Part shown: positions 17,035-25,659 of the stretch, piece after piece
Layout: each line of letters begins with the position of its first letter
Numbering within the stretch: position 1 is the stretch's first letter
Source: Actinomycetes bacterium
GTDB lineage: Bacteria; Actinomycetota; Acidimicrobiia; Acidimicrobiales; Ilumatobacteraceae
Direction: 5' to 3'
DNA length: 64,000 nt
Assembly (NCBI GenBank): GCA_029782355.1
Contig: JAKOUY010000023.1
Coordinates: forward strand, 310,001 to 374,000
Position numbers and translations under genes: made by a program
Notes under the pieces: model-generated
Told to the model about the DNA's origin: nothing
Seen by the model: only the letters and a program-made list of their open reading frames with translations
Databases searched by the model: none

Positions 17035-17529
17035 TCACCCGTTCCCGGCGCACGACGGGCCCAACGGGTCCCGGTAGAACTGGCGGGCGCCGTGATCCGG
17101 GCCGTCGGTCTTCTTCGAGGTGTCGACGACCAGGTCGCCGTCCTCGATGCTGAGCTCGAACTGATCCATGCCCCGAGGCGACGGTCCGGAGATCCACTCG
17201 CCACCGAGGTCGAACTGCGTCCCGTGGCACGGGCACTCGAAGCGCCCCGAGCTCTCGCAGAACGGGACTCGGCAGCCGAGGTGCGGGCACTTCTGCGAGA
17301 GGGCGAAGATGTGCCCGCTGGTGTTGACCACCCAGAATCGGCCCTGGCCGAAGTAGGTCGCGGTGTCCTTCTGAAAGTTCCCGGGGCTGCCGACCTTGAT
17401 CTTGCCCGTCGCCCCGGCGGCCTTCAGCGGACGCAACAGCTCCCACGACGTCCAGCCGGCGATGACGCCCAGCAGTCCGCCGCCGATCTTCCAGCCGGTC
17501 TCCAGCAGCCGGCGTCGTGACAGGTTCAT
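17035..17529 (-). CDS. Rieske iron-sulfur protein of a bc-type complex
   Basis: 164 aa with a twin-arginine signal/anchor (NLSRRRLLETG then one hydrophobic helix) and a C-terminal Rieske [2Fe-2S] domain. Ligand motifs are CPHLGC (~87-92) and CPCHGTQF (~106-113), the latter in the form CPCH that gives the second Cys-His pair. It transfers electrons from quinol at cytochrome b to cytochrome c. ATG 17529 is preferred to the TTG one codon earlier. A single anchor helix distinguishes it from the three-helix QcrA of mycobacteria. Confidence 0.93.
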   Translation of the reverse strand: MNLSRRRLLETGWKIGGGLLGVIAGWTSWELLRPLKAAGATGKIKVGSPGNFQKDTATYFGQGRFWVVNTSGHIFALSQKCPHLGCRVPFCESSGRFECPCHGTQFDLGGEWISGPSPRGMDQFELSIEDGDLVVDTSKKTDGPDHGARQFYRDPLGPSCAGNG

Positions 17530-17533
17530 CAAT

Positions 17534-18886
17534 TCACAGCTCCAGGTACGAGTGCTGCCAGGGCGGGATGAACTTCCATCCGGGGCCGCGGAACAGGGCG
17601 CCGATGATCGTCAGGGTCACTGCCGTCACCAGCATGATGGTGAACAGGGTGATGGCCACCTTCCGCCGGCGGGCCTCGGTCGCCGGGTTGCGGTCGACGT
17701 AGGGGAGTGCCAGGAGGATGATGAACACGCCGGCCGGAACGAGGATGCCGGCCACCAGCGGGTCGAACTTGGACAGCAGCTCCTGCAGCCCGACGAAGTA
17801 CCACGGCGCCTTGGCCGGCTCCGGCGTATGGCTCGGGTCGGCGATGGCCCGCAGCGGGGCGGCGAAGGCCACGCCCAGCCCGAGGACCACGGCGACGGTG
17901 CCGAGGGCGACCACGACGTGACGGACCAGCAGGTGCGGCCAGGTGAACACGGTGTCGTCGGCCGGATGCTCGGCGGCGGTCACCGACTCCTGGTCGACCA
18001 CGCCCAGCAGCCGGACCCGGGGGGCGTCGGCGTTGGCTGGCGTGGTGGGCGGGACGATGACCCCGGCACCGGGGTCACTGGCGGCCTCGGCGAAGCTCCC
18101 GGCGTCGCCGCGGCGCACGGCGAAGCCGTCCTTGCGAACCCGCCAGATGTGCACGAGCAGGAGCACGGCCAGCGAGACCGGGAGCACGGCGACGTGCAGG
18201 GCGTAGAAGCGCTGCAGGGTTGCCTGGCCGATCTGCTCGCCGCCGATCAGCAGGTCGCGCAGCGCGGCACCGAGCAGCGGGACGTAGCTGACCAGGTTGG
18301 TGCCCACCGTGACCGCCCAGTAGCTGAGTTGGTCCCAGGGCAGCAGGTAGCCGGTGAAGGAGAAGCCGAGGGTGATGGCCAGCAGCCCGACACCGATCAC
18401 CCAGTTGAACTGCCGAGGCCGCTTGTAGGCCCCGGCGAAGAACACCCGGGCCAGGTGGACGATCACCACCAGGACCATCAGGTGGGCGGCCCACCGGTGG
18501 ACGTTGCGGACCAGCTGGCCGAAGCCGACACCGGTGCGCAGCCGTTGCATGTCCCCGTAGGCCGAGGTGACCGTCGGCGTGTAGAAGAACATCAGGTACA
18601 CGCCGGTGACCAGCAGGATCGTGAACAGCACGGTGGCGATGAACCCGAGGCGCCACGAGTAGCGGTTCTTCAGCACCCGAGCGGGGACCTTCACCGGGTA
18701 GACGTGCAGGAACACGTTGGAGAACGACTGCAGGGCGCGGCCCCGTGGGGTGTCCAGGTGGGGGTGACGGAACACCGAGCGCCAGGCCTCGCTGTCCCGC
18801 CAGCGGATCCGGCCGGTCGACGGGGCGTGGCGCTGCGGTTCGAGATCGTCGGCCGGCGGGGCGGGGCTGGCCGAAGTGTCGCTCAT
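17534..18886 (-). CDS. Cytochrome b of a Rieske/cytochrome b complex
   Basis: 450-aa fused cytochrome b (N-terminal b6-like part plus subunit-IV-like part). Heme ligands lie in VHRWAAHLMVLVVIVH and in FYALHVAVLP ... LLLVHIWRVRKDG; GYLLPWDQLSYWAVTVG is the conserved quinone-side segment. The usual PEWY motif reads KAPWYFVGLQELL, so the Glu is absent, a pattern I associate with low-potential/menaquinone-type complexes. About 8-10 helices. ATG 18886 overlaps the stop of the flavoprotein gene (ATGA), a strong sign of coupled expression. Confidence 0.92.
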   Translation of the reverse strand: MSDTSASPAPPADDLEPQRHAPSTGRIRWRDSEAWRSVFRHPHLDTPRGRALQSFSNVFLHVYPVKVPARVLKNRYSWRLGFIATVLFTILLVTGVYLMFFYTPTVTSAYGDMQRLRTGVGFGQLVRNVHRWAAHLMVLVVIVHLARVFFAGAYKRPRQFNWVIGVGLLAITLGFSFTGYLLPWDQLSYWAVTVGTNLVSYVPLLGAALRDLLIGGEQIGQATLQRFYALHVAVLPVSLAVLLLVHIWRVRKDGFAVRRGDAGSFAEAASDPGAGVIVPPTTPANADAPRVRLLGVVDQESVTAAEHPADDTVFTWPHLLVRHVVVALGTVAVVLGLGVAFAAPLRAIADPSHTPEPAKAPWYFVGLQELLSKFDPLVAGILVPAGVFIILLALPYVDRNPATEARRRKVAITLFTIMLVTAVTLTIIGALFRGPGWKFIPPWQHSYLEL

Positions 18887-20658
18887 GGCAGGACCTCCTG
18901 GGCATGGACCATGACGAGGGCGGATGGGGGGCAACGGTTGACGCACAGCCCGCATCGGATGCAGGCGGTCTCGTCGAGCAGCAGTGCCGACTGGCCGGCG
19001 TTGCCGAGGCCGGCACGGTCGGCGTCGACGATCGAGATACACCGCGGCGGGCAGACGTCGACGCACATCCCGCAGAGGATGCACAGCTCGGGGCGGAGCA
19101 TGATGTTGTCGAAGCAGCGCAGGCAGCGCTGGCCCTCGGCGACGGCCTGGTGTTCGTCGTAGCCGGTCTCGACCTCGGCGAACCCGACCCGCCGTTCGCT
19201 GGTCACGCCCGGGACCGGTGTGCGGGGCAGCTCGTCGTAGTCGCTGGCCAGCCGGCGGAAGGTCGGCTTGGGGATCAGCTCGATGCGCCGCTCGCCGGGC
19301 ACCGGCGGCGGCGCTCCGGTGAGCGCGGCGTGGATCGACGCTGCGGCCCGCGAGCCGTCGGCGATGGCGTCGATCAGGTTCCGTGGGCCGAAGGCGACGT
19401 CGCCCCCGGCCCAGATCCGCGGGTCGCTCGACCGCAGGTCGCCGTCGACCTGGATCCCCCCGAAGCGATTGGCGGTGAGCTGGAGGTCGCCGAGGAACGT
19501 GACATCGGGAGCCTGGCCGACGGCCAGGATCACCGAGTCGGCGTCGATCACCTTGATGTCGGCGTCGTCGAACACCGGTCGGAAGCGGTGCTGGTCGTCG
19601 AACACCGAGACCACCCCGATGGTCTCCAGACCCTGCACCCGGTCGATGCCGACCACCCGATGGGGGCCGCGGCGGTAGCGGATGGTGACGCCCTCGTGCT
19701 CGGCTTCGTCGATCTCCTCGAACGCCGCCGGCATCTCGGCGAAGGACTCCAGGGCGACCACCGTGACCTCGCTGACCCCGGAGCGCAGTGCGGCCCGCGC
19801 CGCGTCCATCGTGGTGGTCAGGTCGCGGCGGGACTCTTCGTCGGTGGGCGCGTCCTCGCCGGCGCGCAGGGCCGTGCGAGCGGCGTCGAAGGCGACGTTG
19901 CCTCCGCCGACGACGACGACTCGCTTGCCGAGCTCGACGTGATCGCCGCGGTTGACGTTCAACAGGAAGTCGACCGCCTTGACGACCCCGTCGAGATCGT
20001 GGCCGGGGATCTCCAGATCGCGGCCGCGGAACGCCCCGCAGCAGACGAACACCGCGCCGTGCGTGGCCAGCAGCTCGTCGAGCTGGATGTCCTCCCCGAC
20101 CCGGCAGCCGGTGCGCACGTCGATGCCGAGGCTGATGATCGCCTCGATCTCGGCGTGGATCAGATAGCGCGGCAGGCGGTACTCGGGGATGCCCAGCGAC
20201 ATCATCCCGCCGAGGCGTTCCTCGGCTTCGTAGATGGTCACGGGATGACCGGCGAGGCGCAGGTCGTGGGCCGCGGCCAGCCCGGCCGGCCCGCCGCCGA
20301 CGATCCCCACCGAACCGAGGGTGGCCGCCGGCACCGGCCCGTGGGCGGCGTGCCAGGCATCGGCATGTCCGAGGCTCTCGACCCCGAAGCGCTCGGTGAC
20401 GAATCGCTTCAGTGCGCGGATCGAGACGGGGGCGTCGACCGTGGCGCGCCGGCAGGCGCTCTCGCACGGCGCGGCGCAGACCCGTCCGCAGATCGACGGC
20501 AGTGGGTTGGGGCGCCGGGCGATGGCATAGGCCTCGGCGAAGCGCCCCTGACCGATGGCGGTGACGTAGGCCCCGGCGTCGGTGTGCACCGGGCAGGCGG
20601 CGCGGCACGGCTCGTTGTCCCAGAGCCAGGCAGCGTCGGGCGGGGACGGTCGGGTCAC
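18883..20658 (-). CDS. GltD-like FAD/NAD(P) oxidoreductase with two C-terminal [4Fe-4S] sites
   Basis: 591 aa. N-terminal GltD-type Fe-S domain (EPCRAACPVHTDAGAY, then CGRVCAAPCESACRR); FAD site GIVGGGPAGLAAAHDL (~105-120); NAD(P) site VVVGGGNVAFDAARTAL; second FAD motif WAGGDVAFGPRNL; C-terminal ferredoxin part with CILCGMCVDVCP and CIRCGLCVNRCP. Glutamate synthase small subunits and NfnB share the core, but no glutamate synthase large subunit is here; the neighbours are cytochrome b, Rieske and cytochrome c. Inference: it links NAD(P)H or ferredoxin to the quinone pool through this complex. GTG 20658 overlaps the upstream stop (GTGA). Confidence 0.88.
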   Translation of the reverse strand: MTRPSPPDAAWLWDNEPCRAACPVHTDAGAYVTAIGQGRFAEAYAIARRPNPLPSICGRVCAAPCESACRRATVDAPVSIRALKRFVTERFGVESLGHADAWHAAHGPVPAATLGSVGIVGGGPAGLAAAHDLRLAGHPVTIYEAEERLGGMMSLGIPEYRLPRYLIHAEIEAIISLGIDVRTGCRVGEDIQLDELLATHGAVFVCCGAFRGRDLEIPGHDLDGVVKAVDFLLNVNRGDHVELGKRVVVVGGGNVAFDAARTALRAGEDAPTDEESRRDLTTTMDAARAALRSGVSEVTVVALESFAEMPAAFEEIDEAEHEGVTIRYRRGPHRVVGIDRVQGLETIGVVSVFDDQHRFRPVFDDADIKVIDADSVILAVGQAPDVTFLGDLQLTANRFGGIQVDGDLRSSDPRIWAGGDVAFGPRNLIDAIADGSRAAASIHAALTGAPPPVPGERRIELIPKPTFRRLASDYDELPRTPVPGVTSERRVGFAEVETGYDEHQAVAEGQRCLRCFDNIMLRPELCILCGMCVDVCPPRCISIVDADRAGLGNAGQSALLLDETACIRCGLCVNRCPPSALVMVHAQEVLP

Positions 20659-20858
20659 ACCAACCGTCGTTGCTGCAACCGGCGAAGTCCCCACAGCAGG
20701 GCGACGATCGCCACCGTGAACTCCACGGTCGCCCAGAACACCTTGGTGCTGCGGGCGTGGCCGGTGAGCTTGAGGATGCGGTCCGGCGTGATCACCAGCA
20801 GGGCGAACCCGGCGGCCGCCACGAGCACGCTCGTGACGACCGCCCGGATCGTGTTCAC
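20655..20858 (-). CDS. Small two-helix membrane protein of the cytochrome b operon
   Basis: 67 aa, from GTG 20858: two predicted membrane helices (VVTSVLVAAAGFALLVI and FWATVEFTVAIVALLWGL) and a basic C terminus. It overlaps both neighbours by four bases (GTGA at each junction), so it is locked between the cupredoxin and the flavoprotein in translation. It may anchor the flavoprotein to the membrane. I know no family for it. Confidence 0.72.
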   Translation of the reverse strand: MNTIRAVVTSVLVAAAGFALLVITPDRILKLTGHARSTKVFWATVEFTVAIVALLWGLRRLQQRRLV

Positions 20859-21403
20859 GGATTGACCGTGAAGGCGATGCGCATCCCCTGGGCGTAGTGC
20901 TTCTCGATGTTGCACACCAGCACGTACTTGCCGGCGGCCAGGTCGAAGGTCTTGACCACGGTCTTGCCGGCATCGGTCTCGCTGATCTCGCCGACGCTGG
21001 CGTCCTCGCTGACCTTGTCACCGGTGACCGTCAGGGCATCGGGGGCGGTGTCGGTCTTCAGCACGATCATCTCGTGCTGCTTGTTGCCCTCGTTCTTGAA
21101 CGTGAAGGTGACCTTGCCGGCCTTGGCGGACGGCGCCGACAGCTCGAAGGACTGGGTGGTGGCGGACAGATCCTTGGCGGTGAGCGTGACCGGCTGGCCG
21201 TTGTCGGCCGGGACGGTGATCCCGCCGGCCGAGGCGCCGCCCGCGGCGGTTCCGGACGAGGCCGTCGTGCCACTCGAGGCGGTGGTGCCGCTCGATGCGG
21301 TCGTCGACTTGCTCGCCGTGGTGGTCGGCGTCGACTTCTTGTCGCTCCCGCACGCCGTCAGCGCCAGCATGCCTGCGAGCGCGGCGATCGTCAGCTTCTT
21401 CAT
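20855..21403 (-). CDS. Cupredoxin lipoprotein, first gene of the cytochrome b operon
   Basis: 182 aa. Lipoprotein signal MKKLTIAALAGMLAL with lipobox TAC (Cys19), a Thr/Ser-rich linker with SSGTTA repeats (~25-60), then a cupredoxin domain. Probable copper ligands: the His of KQHEM, Cys of LVCNIEKH, its His, and Met of AQGM. Likely a one-electron carrier on the outside, feeding from or to the complex encoded downstream. ATG 21403 is preferred because the signal peptide begins there. A possible -10 TACTGT lies at 21467-21462, with a hairpin-forming leader between. Confidence 0.85.
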   Translation of the reverse strand: MKKLTIAALAGMLALTACGSDKKSTPTTTASKSTTASSGTTASSGTTASSGTAAGGASAGGITVPADNGQPVTLTAKDLSATTQSFELSAPSAKAGKVTFTFKNEGNKQHEMIVLKTDTAPDALTVTGDKVSEDASVGEISETDAGKTVVKTFDLAAGKYVLVCNIEKHYAQGMRIAFTVNP

Positions 21404-21461
21404 TCCCGTGTCTCCCTGATGTGTGGTCGTACCGGCCCAGTCTGAGCTGGGGCCGGGGTCG

Positions 21462-21467
21462 ACAGTA
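21462..21467 (-). promoter_or_regulatory. Possible promoter of the cytochrome b operon
   Basis: TACTGT on the minus strand, 58 bases before ATG 21403. The leader holds an imperfect GGCCCAG...CTGGGGCC hairpin (about 21431-21456). The -35 region is unclear. Confidence 0.3.
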
Positions 21468-21546
21468 GGGCACAAAGTCCCGCGGCAACGTCCAAGGTTT
21501 GTCCAAATTTCGGCGACCTGTGGCACACGCCGGCGTCGAGCTACCG

Positions 21547-23337
21547 TCAGGCCAGGGACTGCTCCAGGCGGTGGAGGGCGTCGTGGAGCTGCTCGGGGAG
21601 CCGGTCGCCGAAGCGGGCGTAGTGATCACGGATCTGCGGGATCGCGCCGGCCCAGCCGTCGGGATCGACCTTCAGCAACTCGGCCATGTCGGCGTCGCTG
21701 ACGTCCAGCCCGGAGGTGTCCAGGGCGCCCTCGGCCGGCAGGTTGCCGATCGGGGTGGCGACGGCGTCGGCCGTTCCGACGACCCGCTCGAACACCCACT
21801 TGAGCACCCGGCTGTTCTCGCCGTAGCCCGGCCAGAGGAAGCGGCCGTCCTCGTCGCGGCGGAACCAGTTGACGAAGAAGATCTTCGGCAGCTTGCTGGC
21901 ATCGGCTCGCTGGCCGAGGGCCAGCCAGTGGCCGAAGTAGTCGGCCATGTTGTAGCCGCAGAAGGGCAGCATGGCCATCGGATCGAAGCGCAGCACGCCC
22001 GCCGCGCCCTGCTGCGCAGCCGTGGTCTCGCTGGCCATGATCGAGCCGAGGAACACCCCGTGCTCCCAGTCGAAGGCCTCGGTCACCAGCGGCACGGTGG
22101 TCCGTCGCCGCCCGCCGAACAGGATGGCGCTGATCGGCACGCCCGCCGGGTCCTCCCACTCGGGTGCGATCGACGGGCACTGCGAGGCGGGGGCGGTGAA
22201 GCGGGCGTTGGGGTGGGCGGCCGGCGTGCCCGACTCGGGCGTCCACGGCTGGCCGCGCCAGTCGGTGGCCCGGGCCGGCGGGTCGTCGGACATCCCCTCC
22301 CACCACACGTCGCCGTCGTCGGTGATGGCCGTGTTGGTGAACAGGCTGTTGCCCCACAGGGTGTGCATGGCGTTGGCGTTGGTGTCGAACCCGGTGCCCG
22401 GGGCGACGCCGAAGAACCCGGCCTCCGGGTTGATGGCGTGCAGCTGGCCGTCGTAGCCGAACTGCATCCAGCAGATGTCGTCGCCGATCGTCTCGGCCTT
22501 CCACCCCGGGATCGTCGGGATCAACATCGCCAGGTTGGTCTTGCCGCAGGCGCTGGGGAAGGCCGCGGCGATGTAGCGGTGCTCGCCCTGCGGATTGGTC
22601 AGCTTGAGGATCAGCATGTGCTCGGCCAGCCAGCCGTCGTCGCGGGCCATGACCGAGGCGATGCGCAAGGCGAAGCACTTCTTGCCCAGCAGGGCGTTGC
22701 CGCCGTACCCGGAGCCGTACGACCAGATCTCGCGGGTGTCGGGGAAGTGGACGATGTACTTGTTGTCCGGGTTGCACGGCCACGTGGCGTCGGCCTGACC
22801 CGGCTCCAGCGGGGCGCCCACGCTGTGGATGCACGGCACCCACCTGCCGTCGCCCAGGGCGTCCAGCGCCCCCTGGCCCATCCGGGTCATGATCCGCATG
22901 CTGGCGGCGACGTAGGCGCTGTCGGTCAGCTTGACGCCGATGTGGGCGATGGGCGATGCCAGCGGGCCCATGCTGAAGGGCACGACGTACATGGTCCGGC
23001 CGCGCATGGCCCCCGTGTACAGCGCGGTCAGCTCGGCGCGCATCTCGGCCGGGTCGCGCCAGTTGTTCGTCGGTCCGACATCGTCGGGCGAGGCGGCGCA
23101 GATGAAGGTGCGGTCCTCGACCCGGGCGACATCGCCCGGATCGCTGTGCGCCCAGTAGCTGTTCGGGCGCTTGGCGTCATCCAGCTTGGTGAACGTGCCC
23201 TGCTCGACCAGCGTGGCGCACAGCCGCTCGTACTCCTCGGCCGAGCCGTCGCACCAATAGATGTCGTCGGGCTGGAGCACCGCGGCCCAGGTGTCGACCC
23301 ACTCGTGCAGGCGGTGGTTGCTGGACGTTGCGCTCAT
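21547..23337 (-). CDS. pckG: Phosphoenolpyruvate carboxykinase (GTP)
   Basis: 596-aa GTP-type PEPCK; converts oxaloacetate to PEP + CO2, the entry to gluconeogenesis. Seen: substrate-binding [21 protein letters not shown]-loop [13 protein letters not shown] with the reactive Cys, metal site [24 protein letters not shown], and [11 protein letters not shown]. Length matches actinobacterial enzymes (~600 aa). ATG 23337 has a strong GAAGGAGC ribosome site 6-12 bases upstream, unlike many neighbours that look leaderless; the in-frame extension to 23403 is not conserved. It stands alone between convergent/divergent units. Confidence 0.96.
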   Translation of the reverse strand: MSATSSNHRLHEWVDTWAAVLQPDDIYWCDGSAEEYERLCATLVEQGTFTKLDDAKRPNSYWAHSDPGDVARVEDRTFICAASPDDVGPTNNWRDPAEMRAELTALYTGAMRGRTMYVVPFSMGPLASPIAHIGVKLTDSAYVAASMRIMTRMGQGALDALGDGRWVPCIHSVGAPLEPGQADATWPCNPDNKYIVHFPDTREIWSYGSGYGGNALLGKKCFALRIASVMARDDGWLAEHMLILKLTNPQGEHRYIAAAFPSACGKTNLAMLIPTIPGWKAETIGDDICWMQFGYDGQLHAINPEAGFFGVAPGTGFDTNANAMHTLWGNSLFTNTAITDDGDVWWEGMSDDPPARATDWRGQPWTPESGTPAAHPNARFTAPASQCPSIAPEWEDPAGVPISAILFGGRRRTTVPLVTEAFDWEHGVFLGSIMASETTAAQQGAAGVLRFDPMAMLPFCGYNMADYFGHWLALGQRADASKLPKIFFVNWFRRDEDGRFLWPGYGENSRVLKWVFERVVGTADAVATPIGNLPAEGALDTSGLDVSDADMAELLKVDPDGWAGAIPQIRDHYARFGDRLPEQLHDALHRLEQSLA

Positions 23338-23487
23338 CGTTGAGCTCCTTCGAACAGTCGCGCGGCCCGGGGGAAGGCCACGTCTAGTCTGCCAAAGGCC
23401 CACCGAGCATCGCCAACCGCCTCGGCGCTGGCCCCACCGCCATGGCAGGCTCGGACCAGGAGCGCGGCGATCGCCGCCGAGCGGCGC

Positions 23488-23709
23488 TCAGGCGCCCGGC
23501 GTGGCCATGTCGACCTCGCTGCCGAGGCGCAGGGCCGTGGCCCGGCCGGCATCGTCGAGGTCGAAGATCACCCGCTGGCCCTGACGCAGGAAGCGGAACA
23601 GGGACCCGTTCAGGGCACCGTCGGCCAGGAGGATCTCGGACAGATCGGTGTCACGCACCAGCGAGCCGGAGCCGTTGGTGGGGTCGAACGACTTGATGAC
23701 CCCCTGCAC
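23488..23709 (-). CDS. Divergent cold-shock-domain-like small protein
   Basis: 73 aa with an OB/cold-shock outline: MQGVIKSFDPTNGSGSLV at the N terminus, EILLADGAL, and RQGQRVIFDLDDAGRATAL. The canonical RNA-binding motifs KGFGFI and VFVH are replaced (NGSGSLV, SEILL), so nucleic-acid binding may be weak or altered. GTG 23709 begins 3 bases after the rpmB stop, so it is cotranscribed with ribosomal protein L28. Identification as cold-shock-like rests on pattern, length and spacing only. Confidence 0.6.
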   Translation of the reverse strand: MQGVIKSFDPTNGSGSLVRDTDLSEILLADGALNGSLFRFLRQGQRVIFDLDDAGRATALRLGSEVDMATPGA

Positions 23710-23712
23710 GAC

Positions 23713-23904
23713 TCAACCCGCCTTGACGATCTTGCCGCTCTTGATGCACCCGGTGCAGACGTTGACCCGCTTCGGGCCACCGTTCACCAGCGCACGGATC
23801 CGCTGGATGTTCGGGTTCCAGCGCCGCTTGGTGCGCCGGTGGGAGTGCGACACGTTCATGCCCCAGCTGGGGCGCTTCCCGCACACTTCACACACTGCTG
23901 CCAT
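23713..23904 (-). CDS. rpmB: 50S ribosomal protein L28
   Basis: 63-aa large-subunit protein. [20 protein letters not shown] is the classic start, with zinc Cys pair CEVC and a second pair CTGC, then [17 protein letters not shown]. Both CxxC pairs are present, so this is the zinc-binding (C+) form. ATG 23904 has GGAAGG upstream; TAGCAT at 23944-23939 is the likely -10 box. Divergent from fakA, in the conserved order rpmB-fakA-recG. The long reading frame to 25665 on this strand is a shadow of fakA. Confidence 0.95.
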   Translation of the reverse strand: MAAVCEVCGKRPSWGMNVSHSHRRTKRRWNPNIQRIRALVNGGPKRVNVCTGCIKSGKIVKAG

Positions 23905-23938
23905 GACGAACCTTCCGGCTGAACGATTGAGCCCGGAA

Positions 23939-23944
23939 ATGCTA
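23939..23944 (-). promoter_or_regulatory. -10 box of rpmB
   Basis: TAGCAT on the minus strand, 34 bases before ATG 23904, so rpmB has a real leader with a GGAAGG ribosome site. Confidence 0.4.
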
Positions 23945-23994
23945 CCAGCGGTGGACGGCCGGCGCACATACGCCGCGGACACCGGACGCCGCCC

Positions 23995-24000
23995 TAGCCT
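23995..24000 (+). promoter_or_regulatory. -10 box of fakA (leaderless)
   Basis: TAGCCT, 6 bases before GTG 24007. Confidence 0.5.
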
Positions 24001-24006
24001 GGCCCG

Positions 24007-25659
24007 GTGCCGACCCTGGAGCGGTTCAGCCCGGACGCCCTGCGCCAAACCCTGGTGACGTTCCGCGACACCATGCGGGCCCACGCCCCGGCGATCAACC
24101 GGCTCAACGTCTACCCGGTGCCCGACGGCGACACCGGCACGAACATGGCCCGCACCCTCGACGCGGTGGTCGCCGAGCTGGAGAAGGCCCCCGACGATCT
24201 CGTGTCGACCAGCGACGCCATCAGCCACGGCAGCCTGATGGGCGCCCGGGGGAACAGCGGGGTGATCCTCAGCCAGATCCTCCGCGGCTTGGCCGGGCAC
24301 CTCAAGGAGGCTGCCGACGGGAGCGCCCACCGGCTGGCCGGGGCTCTCAAGGCCGCATCGACGGCCGCCTACCAAGCGGTGCTCAAGCCCATCGAGGGCA
24401 CCATCCTGACCGTCGTGCGCGAGGCGGCCGACGCCGGGCATCACGTCGCCGAGGGGGGCGGGTCGGTGGTCGAGGTGCTGCGCGCCGCTCGCGACGCCGG
24501 GCGCAGCGCGCTGGCACGCACCCCCGAGCTGCTCCCCGTGCTGAAGGATGCCGGGGTGGTCGACGCCGGCGGTGCCGGGTTCATGCTGCTGCTCGACTCG
24601 GCCCTGCACGTCGTCGACGGCGAGCCGCTGCCCGAGCCGGTGTCGGCTGCCGACCTGCCCGGTGTGCACATCGTCCGCCACCACGAGGGTGAGGGGCCCT
24701 CGGTGGCCGACCTGCGCTACGAGGTGATGTACCTGCTCGACCTGCCCGATGCGTCGATCGAGCCGTTCAAGCAGGCCTGGGGCGAGATCGGCGACTCGAT
24801 CGTCGTCGTCGGGGGCGACGGGCTGTGGAACTGCCACGTGCACACCAACGACATCGGGGCCGCGGTGGAAGCGGCGCTGGATCTCGAGGGTCGGCCTCGC
24901 CAGATCCGGGTCACCGATCTGTTCGAGGAAGTCGCCGAGGAGCACGCCCACCGCGAGGCTCTGCTGGCCGGCACCCCGGAGCCCGAGGTGCTGCCGGCGG
25001 TGACCACGGCGGTGGTGGCGGTGGCCTCCGGGCACGGACTGGAGAGCCTGTTCAAGCAGCTCGGCGTGCAGCGCGTGGTCACCGGCGGGCAGACGCTCAA
25101 CCCGTCCACGGCCGAACTGCTGGAGGCCGTCGAGGCGGTCAACGCCGCCGACGTCATCGTCCTGCCGAACAACAAGAACATCATCCCGGTGGCCGAGCAA
25201 CTCGACGCCCTGACCGCCAAGCGGGTGCGCGTCGTGCCGACCCGCTCGATGCCCGAGGCCCTCGCCGCCCTGGTGCTGTACGACCCGGAAGGGACGCTGG
25301 AGGCCAACGTCGACGACCTCACCGGCGCGGCCGACAGCGTCCTGGCCGGCGAGCTGACCCAGGCGGTCCGGGACACCACCACCGAGGCCGGTCCGGTTCG
25401 TGAAGGGGACTGGATCGGCATCGTCCGCGGCGACGGCGTGGTGTCGGTGTCCGACGATCCGATCGTCGCCGCCCAACGGCTGCTGGACCACCTGCTGGAG
25501 GGTGGGCGAGAGCTGCTCACCGTGGTCGCCGGGCGCGACGCGGCCGATGCCCAGACCACGCGCCTGTCGGACTGGTTGGCCGAGGTCCATCCGTACGTGC
25601 AGGTCGAGGTGCACCACGGCGGGCAGCCGCTGTACCCCTACCTGTTCGGTGCCGAGTGA
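24007..25659 (+). CDS. fakA: DAK2-domain fatty acid kinase-like protein
   Basis: 550 aa. N-terminal DAK2 kinase domain (~10-200) with [18 protein letters not shown] (Mg/ATP Asps), [19 protein letters not shown] and [15 protein letters not shown]; then the linker domain, and a C-terminal DegV-like fold (~330-550; [26 protein letters not shown]). In Firmicutes FakA phosphorylates fatty acids presented by FakB; the partner FakB is not in this window. GTG 24007 is 6 bases after a -10 box. The stop overlaps the recG start (GTGA), matching the widespread fakA-recG pairing. Confidence 0.9.
   Translation: MPTLERFSPDALRQTLVTFRDTMRAHAPAINRLNVYPVPDGDTGTNMARTLDAVVAELEKAPDDLVSTSDAISHGSLMGARGNSGVILSQILRGLAGHLKEAADGSAHRLAGALKAASTAAYQAVLKPIEGTILTVVREAADAGHHVAEGGGSVVEVLRAARDAGRSALARTPELLPVLKDAGVVDAGGAGFMLLLDSALHVVDGEPLPEPVSAADLPGVHIVRHHEGEGPSVADLRYEVMYLLDLPDASIEPFKQAWGEIGDSIVVVGGDGLWNCHVHTNDIGAAVEAALDLEGRPRQIRVTDLFEEVAEEHAHREALLAGTPEPEVLPAVTTAVVAVASGHGLESLFKQLGVQRVVTGGQTLNPSTAELLEAVEAVNAADVIVLPNNKNIIPVAEQLDALTAKRVRVVPTRSMPEALAALVLYDPEGTLEANVDDLTGAADSVLAGELTQAVRDTTTEAGPVREGDWIGIVRGDGVVSVSDDPIVAAQRLLDHLLEGGRELLTVVAGRDAADAQTTRLSDWLAEVHPYVQVEVHHGGQPLYPYLFGAE

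Noticed and set aside
17534-20608. 1024-aa reading frame covering cytochrome b and more
   Set aside because: The upper part is a shadow of the flavoprotein in another frame; cytochrome b starts at 18886.
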